Shown piece after piece: positions 1 through 5,358 of a DNA stretch of 7,259 nucleotides. The notes below the pieces were generated by a model. That model saw nothing but the letters and a program-made list of their open reading frames with translations. It was not told the origin of the DNA and searched no databases. Origin of the DNA: Anaerolineae bacterium (GTDB taxonomy: Bacteria > Chloroflexota > Anaerolineae > Aggregatilineales > UBA2796); contig JADZBY010000006.1 in the NCBI GenBank assembly GCA_020851855.1, positions 1-7,259 on the forward strand, given 5' to 3'. A program made the position numbers and the translations under genes. How positions within the stretch are numbered: position 1 is the stretch's first letter; the number at the start of each line of letters is the position of its first letter.

Positions 1-285
1 ACCCGTTTATATCCGCCCGCATTGCCCGCCCGCATTGCCCACCCGTTTATATCCGTCCGCATTGCCGCCCGCATTGCCCGCATCACAACGGAAAGACGCC
101 GCCCGGCGACCACCGGGCGGCGTCTTTCCGTTGTGATGCGGGCAATGCGGGCGGGCAATGCGGGCGGGTAATGCGGGCGCGCAATGCGGACGGATATAAA
201 CGGGTGGGCAATGCGGGCGGACATTGCGGGCGCGCAATGCGGGTGGGCAATGCGGGTGGGCAATGCGGGCGGACAACGCAGGCGT
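1..285. repeat. Inverted array of 13-bp repeats around a long hairpin
   Basis: The region is built from a degenerate 13-bp unit, GCAATGCGGGCGG. On the right side units begin at 142, 155, 168, 181, 208, 221, 234, 247 and 260, and a decayed one begins at 273. All steps are 13 bp except 181 to 208, which is 27 bp and contains a variant unit with the core GATATAAACGGGT. On the left side the same units run in reverse complement, with ATTGC cores ending at 25, 38, 65 and 77, and the TATAAA-type variant occurs at 1-15 and 41-55. The array therefore points away from a central hairpin at 65-154 and is cut by the window start. No coding signal was found here. It could be a non-autonomous palindromic element or a REP-type cluster; its function is unknown. 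Confidence 0.85.
65..154. repeat. Perfect 42-bp inverted repeat with 6-nt loop
   Basis: Positions 65-106 are the exact reverse complement of 113-154, with the loop CGACCA at 107-112. The outer part of each arm is made of the flanking 13-bp repeat units. The inner 30 bp or so, including ATCACAACGGAAAGACGCC, is unrelated to the repeat unit. Pairing continues past a one-base bulge into further units. The stem is far longer than an ordinary intrinsic terminator, and no T tract adjoins it. It may extrude as a cruciform or act as a strong RNA hairpin, but no function can be read from the sequence. Confidence 0.9.
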
Positions 286-330
286 TGTCCCTACAAAAAA
301 CGTCCTGTAGGGACGAGGCCTGCCTCGTCC
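271..330. repeat. Three chained 9-bp-stem palindromes (REP-like)
   Basis: Three perfect 9-bp stems follow one another and share their edges. The first is 271-279 with 282-290 (GGACAACGC/GCGTTGTCC, 2-nt centre). The second is 287-295 with 306-314 (GTCCCTACA/TGTAGGGAC, 10-nt loop). The third is 311-319 with 322-330 (GGACGAGGC/GCCTCGTCC, 2-nt centre). The middle stem overlaps both outer ones, so the structures compete. The compact design resembles dispersed intergenic palindromic repeats, but copy number cannot be judged from one window. Confidence 0.75.
295..315 (-). terminator. Probable intrinsic terminator of the cyd operon
   Basis: Read on the minus strand, a CGTCC/GGACG stem (301-305 with 311-315) with the 5-nt loop CTACA is followed directly by six T residues (295-300). 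It lies about 90 nt past the cydB stop codon, in the right orientation to end the cyd transcript. The stem is short but entirely G-C apart from one T-A pair. It competes with the 9-bp palindromes that overlap it. Confidence 0.45.
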
Positions 331-394
331 GCGCCTGCCTCGTCCGCCGCCTGCCTCGTCCGCGCTCGTCTCGTCCGCGCCCGCCTCGCCCGCC
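318..394. repeat. Five tandem 15-16-bp repeats
   Basis: Units of the form GCCTGCCTCGTCCGC occur at 318-332, 333-348, 349-363, 364-378 and 379-394. The first three are nearly identical and the last two are diverged. The first unit overlaps the right arm of the third palindrome, which contains GCCTCGTCC, so the array probably arose by duplication from that hairpin's edge. It ends 7 bp before the cydB stop codon. Confidence 0.8.
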
Positions 395-401
395 GGATCG
401 G

Positions 402-1415
402 TTAATACACGTGCGGGTCGTCGCGGCGCAAACGTTGCCGGAACACCCAGTAGCTCCAGCCCTGGTACAGCAGCACAACCGGGACGAGCGTCAACGCCAC
501 GAAGGTCATCACCGAGAGCGTGTAGGGCGTCGACGAGGCGTTGTAGATGGTCAGGCTGAAGGTCGGCTCGCTGCTGGACACCATCACGCGCGGGTACAGG
601 CCGGAGAAGATGGTGACGATAGACAGCGCCACGGTCGCCATCGACATCACGAACGCCCAGCCGTAGGATTTGACGCGGATGAACCAGCCGATGGATAACA
701 GCGCCGCGAACGCGCCGATGGCCGCCACACCCGGATTGACGCCCAGGCGGATGAACACGTCCGTCTCGGCGTAGCTGTACACCACGAAGGCGACCACGAT
801 GATCACCACGGGCAGCCACAGTTGCGCGGCGAGCTTCCGGGCGCGCTCGGCCACGTCGTCGCGGACTTTGAGCGCCAGGAAGATCGCGCCGTGCAGCAGG
901 AACACCGCGAGGGTGGCGACGCCCGCCAGCAGCGAGTATGGGCTGACCAGGTCCCAGAACGTGCCGGTGAACTGCATAGCGCCGTCGATGGGCACGCCGC
1001 GCGCCAGATTGCTGAGCGCCACGCCCCACAACACCGCCGGGACGAGGCTGCCGATAAAGATCAGCGCGTCCCACATCGGACGCCAGCCGGGCCGGGTATC
1101 CTTGCTGCGGTATTCGATGGCCACGCCGCGCGCGATGAGCGCCAGCAGCAGCACCACAAGCGCCAGATAAAAGCCGCTGAACATCGTCGCGTACCACATG
1201 GGGAACGCGGCGAAGATCGCGCCGCCCGCCGTGAGCGCCCAGACCTCGTTGCCGTCCCAGTGTGGGCCGATGGTGTTCAAGACGGCGCGCCGCTCGTCGT
1301 CGTTGCGGCCCAGGATGGGCAGCAGCACGCCGACGCCGTAGTCAAAGCCCTCCAGGACGAAGAATCCGATGAAGAGCACCATGATCAGGATGAACCAGAG
1401 CGTGTTGAGGTCCAT
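402..1415 (-). CDS. cydB: Cytochrome bd quinol oxidase subunit II
   Basis: This is the structural subunit that pairs with CydA in the membrane-bound bd oxidase, which oxidises quinol and reduces O2 to water without pumping protons. The 337-residue product is a normal length and is strongly hydrophobic with several membrane spans. Family motifs are EGFDYGVG at residues 22-29, GPHWDGNEVW at 50-59, YPRVMVSS at 274-281, and the C-terminal NASSTPYTL followed by YQGWSYWVFR (317-326). The acidic residues in the first two motifs are the ones usually linked to proton supply and heme-side packing in this subunit. The ATG lies 6 nt after the small gene's stop; a GGAGG in that gene's 3' end, 11 nt before the ATG, can serve as ribosome binding site. 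It is the last gene of the cyd operon. No cydC or cydD assembly gene is in the window. Confidence 0.97.
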   Translation of the reverse strand: MDLNTLWFILIMVLFIGFFVLEGFDYGVGVLLPILGRNDDERRAVLNTIGPHWDGNEVWALTAGGAIFAAFPMWYATMFSGFYLALVVLLLALIARGVAIEYRSKDTRPGWRPMWDALIFIGSLVPAVLWGVALSNLARGVPIDGAMQFTGTFWDLVSPYSLLAGVATLAVFLLHGAIFLALKVRDDVAERARKLAAQLWLPVVIIVVAFVVYSYAETDVFIRLGVNPGVAAIGAFAALLSIGWFIRVKSYGWAFVMSMATVALSIVTIFSGLYPRVMVSSSEPTFSLTIYNASSTPYTLSVMTFVALTLVPVVLLYQGWSYWVFRQRLRRDDPHVY

Positions 1416-1421
1416 AACGGC

Positions 1422-1550
1422 TTAGCCCTCCACCCTCGCCGAGCGCCGCTTATCCATGACGATGGCCGCGACGATGACGGCGACGATGCCCACGATGACC
1501 ATCAGAAACAGGGCAAACTTCTGTTCGGGTTTCATGATTTCCTCGCTCAT
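1422..1550 (-). CDS. Small single-helix membrane protein of the cyd operon
   Basis: This 42-codon gene sits between cydA and cydB. Its ATG overlaps the cydA stop as ATGA (1547-1550), and its TAA is 6 nt before cydB, so translation is probably coupled. The product has a polar, charged N-terminus (MSEEIMKPEQK), one hydrophobic helix at about residues 12-32 rich in Val, Ile and Ala, and a basic tail beginning DKRRS. That suggests an N-out, C-in orientation by the positive-inside rule. A second start at Met6 (1535) has a better ribosome binding site (GAGG, 5 nt spacing) and would give 37 residues. Known bd oxidases carry one-helix subunits (CydX, CydH/CydY, CydS). The KFAL just before the helix recalls the KFSL of E. 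coli CydH as I remember it, but this match is short and unproven. A role as accessory subunit is inferred from position and form. Confidence 0.75.
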   Translation of the reverse strand: MSEEIMKPEQKFALFLMVIVGIVAVIVAAIVMDKRRSARVEG

Positions 1551-2980
1551 AGTGACACCGCCGGGGAGACATCCACCGGGAGTTCGGGTCCGGGTTCGAC
1601 CGGCGCAGTGTCGCCGGGCACTTCCGTCTTGGCGAACTTGTTGAGCAAGTACAGGTTGGCGGCCATCAGCGCGCCGTAGATCAGCGTGAAGGCGACCAGC
1701 GAGACGAGCACCGTCTCAGAGCCAACCAATGGCGAGATGCCTTCTTCGGTGCGCATCAGGCCGGAGACGATCCAGGGCTGGCGGCCAATCTCGGTGAGCA
1801 GCCAGCCGTTCGTATTGGCTGCATAGGGCAGCACGATGGCGAACGGCAGAAGCCGCAGCAGCCATTTTGTGCGCTCAAAGCGCTCGGTCATGGTCAGGTA
1901 CAGCGCCACGAAGGCGATCAGGATCATGAGCAAACCGATGCCGACCATCGCACGGAAGGTCCAGTACGTCACGGCGACGGGCGGCACGTAACTGACCCCT
2001 TCGCCGTACCGATCCTCGTATTCGGCCTGTAGATCCCGGATGCCGCGCACCTCGCCGCTGAAGCTGTTGAACGACAGGAAGCTGAGCAGGCCCGGCACGC
2101 GGATCGAGAACACGTCCTCACGCTTCGTCTCGTCGCCGATGGTGAACAGCGACAGCGAGGCCGGGTCTTCGCTCTCCCAGAGCGCCTCGGCAGCGGCGAC
2201 CTTCATGGGCTGGTTCTGGACCATGTGCTGCATCTGCGTGTGGCCGGTCAGCGCGACGAGCACGGTCGAGAAGACCAGGATCACGACGGCCATCTGCCAC
2301 GAGCGGCGGAACATCGCGCCCGCCTGCGTCCGGCGCATCAGATGCCACGCGCTGATGCCCAGGATGAAGAAGCCCGCCGTGGTCAGGCCAGACGTCACGA
2401 CGTGCGGGAACTGCGTGATGAACATCGGGTTGGTGATGAGCGCCCCGAAATCCACCATCTCCAGGCGCGGGAAGGGCTGGCCGCCGGGCAGGGTGTAGAA
2501 CGGGTTCAGCTTGTAGCCAACCGGCTCTTGCATGAACGAGTTCGCCATGAGAATCCAGAAGGCGGACAGGTGCGCCGCGATGGCCACCAGCCAGATGGCG
2601 GCCAGATGCACGCCCTTCCTGAGCCGGTCCCAGCCGAAAATCCAGACGCCGATGAACACGGATTCGAGGAAGAAGGTCCCCAGCGCCTCGATGGCCAGCG
2701 GCGCGCCGAAAATGTCGCCCACGAAGCGCGAATAGCCGGACCAGTTCATGCCGAACTGAAATTCCTGGACGATGCCGGTGACGACGCCCAGTGCGAAGTT
2801 GATGACGAACAGCTTGCCCCAGAAGCGCGCCATGCGCTTCCAGACTTCCTTGCCGGTGCGCCAGTAGATCGTCTGCATCACGGCGACGGAGAGCGACAGG
2901 CCGAGCGTGAGTGGGACGAAGAAGAAGTGGTAAACGGTGGTAACGGCGAACTGCAAACGTGCTAACGCTATTGCATCCAC
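1547..2980 (-). CDS. cydA: Cytochrome bd quinol oxidase subunit I
   Basis: This is the heme-bearing, quinol-oxidising subunit of the bd oxidase. I choose the GTG at 2980 because GGGAGG lies 7 nt upstream (2988-2993) and the product then begins VDAIALARLQFAVTTVYH, like other CydA proteins; it is 477 residues long. Expected ligands are present: His18 (heme b595 type), His193 in FPHVVTSG and Met345 in FRAMVGIG (heme b558), and Glu106 in FFLES. The Q-loop region includes HTQMQHMVQNQPMK (247-260), and GRQPW is at 399-403. The length is below the roughly 520 residues of E. coli CydA, in line with a short Q-loop form. The C-terminal 25 or so residues are Pro/Glu-rich and not conserved in character. 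The frame stays open upstream to an ATG at 3061, but that 27-residue extension (Pro/Arg-rich, not membrane-like) looks like non-coding sequence. First gene of the operon. Confidence 0.97.
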   Translation of the reverse strand: MDAIALARLQFAVTTVYHFFFVPLTLGLSLSVAVMQTIYWRTGKEVWKRMARFWGKLFVINFALGVVTGIVQEFQFGMNWSGYSRFVGDIFGAPLAIEALGTFFLESVFIGVWIFGWDRLRKGVHLAAIWLVAIAAHLSAFWILMANSFMQEPVGYKLNPFYTLPGGQPFPRLEMVDFGALITNPMFITQFPHVVTSGLTTAGFFILGISAWHLMRRTQAGAMFRRSWQMAVVILVFSTVLVALTGHTQMQHMVQNQPMKVAAAEALWESEDPASLSLFTIGDETKREDVFSIRVPGLLSFLSFNSFSGEVRGIRDLQAEYEDRYGEGVSYVPPVAVTYWTFRAMVGIGLLMILIAFVALYLTMTERFERTKWLLRLLPFAIVLPYAANTNGWLLTEIGRQPWIVSGLMRTEEGISPLVGSETVLVSLVAFTLIYGALMAANLYLLNKFAKTEVPGDTAPVEPGPELPVDVSPAVSL

Positions 2981-2987
2981 CCGTGGT

Positions 2988-2993
2988 CCTCCC
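2988..2993 (-). promoter_or_regulatory. Ribosome binding site deciding the cydA start
   Basis: The minus strand reads AAAGGGAGGACCACGG before GTG. GGGAGG is an almost perfect Shine-Dalgarno match at 7 nt spacing, whereas no such match precedes the upstream ATG at 3061. This fixes the start at the GTG at 2980. Confidence 0.85.
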
Positions 2994-3091
2994 TTTGCCT
3001 CTGGTGCGGGCCGCCGCGCCCACCGCGTGAAGGTGAAGGGGCAACTCACGCGGGGAATCACGACGCCGCAAGAAGTAACCGCGATGGAACT

Positions 3092-3097
3092 ATTATC
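3092..3097 (-). promoter_or_regulatory. Possible -10 element of the cyd operon promoter
   Basis: On the minus strand GATAAT, one mismatch from TATAAT, lies about 110 nt before the cydA start in the only gap that can hold the operon's promoter. No convincing -35 hexamer is found at 16-18 nt spacing, so this could be chance or could need an activator. I saw no clear inverted repeat for an oxygen or redox regulator. Confidence 0.22.
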
Positions 3098-3198
3098 GCC
3101 CCAGAGTCCTCGGCGCGGACCTGATAAACGGCAGGGATTAGAGGTGACGTTTTGCAGAAAAATCCGTTAGTGCGCCGTCTGCCGCCAGCGTAACACAA

Positions 3199-3229
3199 GC
3201 CGCGCCGGGAAGGATATTCCCGGCGCGGC
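3199..3229. terminator. Strong GC-rich hairpin after the secreted-protein gene
   Basis: A perfect 13-bp stem (3199-3211 with 3217-3229, GCCGCGCCGGGAA) closes a 5-nt loop. It begins 34 nt past the stop codon of the minus-strand gene at 3263 and lies upstream of the cyd promoter region, where a terminator is expected. The minus-strand tail reads CTTGTGTTACG, so the T run is weak. It may act as a terminator, a 3' stabilising hairpin, or both. Confidence 0.6.
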
Positions 3230-3262
3230 GTTATCAGACCGTGAGGTTGGGAAGGCCGTCAG

Positions 3263-4483
3263 CTACCGGCTACCGCGTCCACCACGGTTGTTGTTGTTGC
3301 TGCGGTTGTTGCTGTTATTGGTGTTGTTGTTATTGGTATTGTTGTTCCTGTCGTTCCCGCTGCCGTTATTGTCCCTGTCCTTGTTCTGGCCGGGAGCATT
3401 CTCGCTGTTGCCGGGGCCGTCATCGTCCCGATCCTGATCCTGATCGCGGTCTTGATCGCGGTCCTGGTCCGTCTGCTGTTCGACTACCGGATTGGCGGCG
3501 TCGTCGCCGTCATCGTCATCGCCGCCAAAGCGCTTGACCTGGCCGGGCGCAAGCTCGTTCGGCGCGATGCCAGAGTCCTTGACGATGTTGCCCCAACCTT
3601 CGCCCGCGAAGCGCCGGTCAAACAAGCCCTCGACGGTCAGCGGCTCGTCGTCCTCTGCGCTGAGGTACTCCAGGGCATACGCGCGCGCAATCTCGCCAAA
3701 GCCAATGCCCTGGCAGTGCCACGCCATGATCTCGTCGTAGCTCACGTCAAAGGCATCCGCCAGGCGCATCCCGACCGGGTGCGGGTCGGCCCCGACACAA
3801 TCCGGAGTCTGGGTCGGCTCTGCCGTAGGCTCCAGGGTCGGTTCGAGCGTCGGCTCTTGAGTTGGCTCCGGCGTGGCCATGCAGTCGAACTCGCCCGCGA
3901 AGGCGCTGGGGTTCGACAGCGCGACCACCTGGCCGTTCACCGCAACGCTGGCTTCGGTGATGTCATACGCGCCGCTGGGAAGATACGCCCAATAATGCCA
4001 GATGCCGCCCGCCACATTCTGCGGTGGGATGCCCGCGCCATAGGTGAAATCGAGGTTGCCGGGCGTCATGCCATCGGGAACGTTGAGCAGCACAAAGTGG
4101 ACGCCGACCTGACTATCCACGCAGCCGACGAAGGCCAGGCTCAACTGGAGCTGCTCTGGCCCGTCAGCATCCGGGTAAACCGCGTCCGCCACGAACGAAT
4201 CGTCCACCACGCGGGCGATGACTGTCACGGCGACGCCCGGCGCGACTTCGGGAGCAATGAAAGTGTTCGATGTGAGGACAATAGTCAGGCCATCGTCCAG
4301 CGTGAGCAGTTCGGGCGCGATGGCCACGACGACGCCTTCCAGCTCGACATAGACGTCAAACGGCTCGTCCGTCGGCGCATCGCCTTGCGCTTGCGCGACG
4401 GGTGCGCCTGCGCCGCCGCCGAGGGACATGATCCCCAACAGCAGCAAGGCGACCAGTGCGGCAAAACCAGCTCTCTTGGACAT
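3263..4483 (-). CDS. Secreted multidomain protein with DUF5666-like domain, EPT stalk and Asp/Asn-rich tail
   Basis: The start is the ATG at 4483, because GGAGGG lies 4 nt upstream; an in-frame ATG at 4528 would add 15 residues ahead of the signal peptide. The 406-residue product has a signal peptide (about 1-32, basic start, Leu-rich core, cleavage after AQA). A beta-rich domain at about 41-103 resembles DUF5666 (EGVVVAIAPELLTLDDG, then PGVAVTVIARVV). A second beta-like region follows at about 110-201, bounded by Cys121 and Cys201. A stalk of EPT repeats spans 205-227. A small helical region at about 235-305 contains YDEIMAWHCQGIGFGEIARAY and ends near GEGWGNIVKDSG. The last 86 residues are disordered: a run of Asp, DQ/DR repeats (339-352), then Asn-rich sequence ending GGRGSR. 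No LPXTG motif or late membrane helix is visible. Function is unknown; an exported surface or matrix protein is inferred, and the acidic repeats could bind cations. Confidence 0.88.
   Translation of the reverse strand: MSKRAGFAALVALLLLGIMSLGGGAGAPVAQAQGDAPTDEPFDVYVELEGVVVAIAPELLTLDDGLTIVLTSNTFIAPEVAPGVAVTVIARVVDDSFVADAVYPDADGPEQLQLSLAFVGCVDSQVGVHFVLLNVPDGMTPGNLDFTYGAGIPPQNVAGGIWHYWAYLPSGAYDITEASVAVNGQVVALSNPSAFAGEFDCMATPEPTQEPTLEPTLEPTAEPTQTPDCVGADPHPVGMRLADAFDVSYDEIMAWHCQGIGFGEIARAYALEYLSAEDDEPLTVEGLFDRRFAGEGWGNIVKDSGIAPNELAPGQVKRFGGDDDDGDDAANPVVEQQTDQDRDQDRDQDQDRDDDGPGNSENAPGQNKDRDNNGSGNDRNNNTNNNNTNNSNNRSNNNNRGGRGSR
3286..3352 (-). repeat. Trinucleotide-rich low-complexity tract encoding poly-Asn
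   Basis: The plus strand is dominated by GTT and near-GTT triplets, which read as AAC/AAT codons on the coding strand and give the Asn-rich tail (about residues 377-399). Interruptions by Thr, Ser and Arg codons mean it is not a pure microsatellite. Triplet slippage would keep the frame and change only tail length. Confidence 0.7.
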
Positions 4484-4504
4484 TTCTCCCTCCATACTCG
4501 CCTC

Positions 4505-4532
4505 ACGATACACCCGTATACCGCCCAACCAA
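4505..4532 (-). promoter_or_regulatory. Weak promoter candidate for the secreted-protein gene
   Basis: On the minus strand TTGGTT (4527-4532) and TATCGT (4505-4510) are 16 nt apart, which would start transcription about 15 nt before the ATG at 4483. Both hexamers are imperfect, and another candidate -10 (GTATAC) lies nearby, so the exact position is uncertain. Confidence 0.25.
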
Positions 4533-4579
4533 ATTGAAAGTTACGAAAGCGTTGAAGGATGAGCGTTTCTTAATCCTCT

Positions 4580-4610
4580 TTGGCTCAGCGCGCCGGTTCA
4601 CGGTTACAAT
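4580..4610 (+). promoter_or_regulatory. Probable promoter of the cyclophilin gene
   Basis: TACAAT at 4605-4610 is a good -10 match about 36 nt before the GTG start. A weak -35-like TTGGCT lies at 4580-4585 with 19 nt spacing. The region is AT-richer than its surroundings and lies between divergent genes, where a promoter is expected. Confidence 0.4.
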
Positions 4611-4646
4611 GAGGTCGTGAAGTGTCTCGGATAAGGAGTAATTCCA

Positions 4647-5165
4647 GTGGCCAAGCAGTACAACCAACCGCCGGCGATGGTCATCGACCCAAAGAAGAGC
4701 TACCAGGCGATTTTCCACACCGAGCGCGGCGACATTACCATCGACCTGTACGCGGATCGCGCGCCGATCACGGTGAATAACTTCGTCTTTCTCGCCCGCG
4801 AGGGGTTCTACAACGATACGACCTTCCACCGCGTCTTGAAGGACTTCATGGCGCAGGGCGGCGACCCAACCGGGACGGGATCGGGCGGTCCGGGCTACCG
4901 CTTTGCCGATGAGCAGAGCGCGCTGGCCATCCGGCATGACAGCGCGGGCATCCTGAGCATGGCCAACGCCGGGCCGAATACGAACGGCAGCCAGTTTTTC
5001 ATCACGCACATCCCCACGCCGCACCTGGATGGGCGTCACGCCGTGTTTGGCAAGGTGGCGGACAAAGCGAGCATGGACGTGCTGATGGCGATCCGGCTGC
5101 GCGATCCCGGCAGGGACCGCAATCCGGGTGACAAGATCAACAGCGTCGAGATCGTGGAACGGTAA
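4647..5165 (+). CDS. Cyclophilin-type peptidyl-prolyl cis-trans isomerase
   Basis: This enzyme speeds cis-trans isomerisation of Xaa-Pro bonds and helps protein folding. The start is GTG, with AAGGAG (4633-4638) 8 nt upstream. The 172-residue protein has the cyclophilin core from about residue 20. Active-site motifs are FHRVLKDFMAQGGDPTGTG (60-78, catalytic Arg62 and Gln70), MANAGPNTNGSQFFIT (105-120) and HLDGRHAVFG (126-135). The Trp that confers strong cyclosporin binding in human CypA (TPWLDG) is His126 here, as is usual for bacterial forms to vary at this place. There is no signal peptide or lipobox, so the protein is probably cytoplasmic. The 19-residue Tyr/Pro/Lys leader lies outside the usual domain. 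The gene stands alone on the plus strand, divergent from the secreted-protein gene and convergent with the dehydrogenase gene. Confidence 0.96.
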   Translation: MAKQYNQPPAMVIDPKKSYQAIFHTERGDITIDLYADRAPITVNNFVFLAREGFYNDTTFHRVLKDFMAQGGDPTGTGSGGPGYRFADEQSALAIRHDSAGILSMANAGPNTNGSQFFITHIPTPHLDGRHAVFGKVADKASMDVLMAIRLRDPGRDRNPGDKINSVEIVER

Positions 5166-5275
5166 GAATCCGCCCGGCAGGTATTGCGGGGATAATCGAA
5201 GGCGCGGATGGATCCCCGGGATTCATGCGGATCGGTTGGTGCGCCCGGCGCTGAAGCGACTGGGCTGAATGTACA

Positions 5276-5316
5276 AAGCCCTTCGGGCGGAAAGCGTATG
5301 CCAGCCCGAAGGGCTT
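5276..5316. terminator. Hairpin between convergent genes, 13-bp stem
   Basis: A perfect 13-bp stem (5276-5288 with 5304-5316, AAGCCCTTCGGGC) closes a 15-nt loop. It lies about 110 nt past the cyclophilin stop and 43 nt past the dehydrogenase stop on the other strand. The AAA before the left arm gives a short T run on the minus strand, so it fits best as terminator of the dehydrogenase transcript, though it may serve both directions. Confidence 0.6.
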
Positions 5317-5326
5317 CGTAGGCTCA

Positions 5327-5348
5327 GCCTGGACCTTCAGGTCCAGGC
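5327..5348. terminator. Second hairpin between convergent genes, 9-bp stem
   Basis: GCCTGGACC (5327-5335) pairs perfectly with GGTCCAGGC (5340-5348) around a TTCA tetraloop. On the plus strand it is followed by GTTTG, a short T run. It stands between the first hairpin and the dehydrogenase stop codon, so the pair probably form a bidirectional terminator or transcription barrier. Confidence 0.5.
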
Positions 5349-5358
5349 GTTTGCCACG

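Noticed and set aside
1..285. CRISPR array
   Set aside because: Units are 13 bp and directly adjacent with no unique spacers, they invert at the centre, and no cas gene is near.
1..285. Iteron-type replication origin
   Set aside because: Regular 13-bp spacing recalls iterons, but there is no rep gene, DnaA box cluster or clear AT-rich unwinding stretch in view, and the inverted symmetry fits a palindromic element better.
7..1197. Long minus-strand open frame overlapping cydB and the repeat region
   Set aside because: It is out of frame with cydB, is Arg/Ala/Gly-rich, and its end is translated repeat sequence. The cydB frame carries all family motifs, so this is a GC-bias shadow.
2981..3061. 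27-residue N-terminal extension of CydA from an upstream ATG
   Set aside because: CydA proteins begin right at the helix that carries the first heme His. The GTG at 2980 has an excellent ribosome binding site, and the extension is Pro/Arg-rich.
822..4537. Long plus-strand open frames opposite cydB, cydA and the secreted-protein gene (822-1679, 2225-2965, 3452-4537)
   Set aside because: They lie antisense to genes with clear motifs, have His/Arg/Asp-rich shadow composition, and show no recognisable domains.
4503..5039. Minus-strand open frame opposite the cyclophilin gene
   Set aside because: It is antisense to an intact cyclophilin and has no domain-like sequence of its own.
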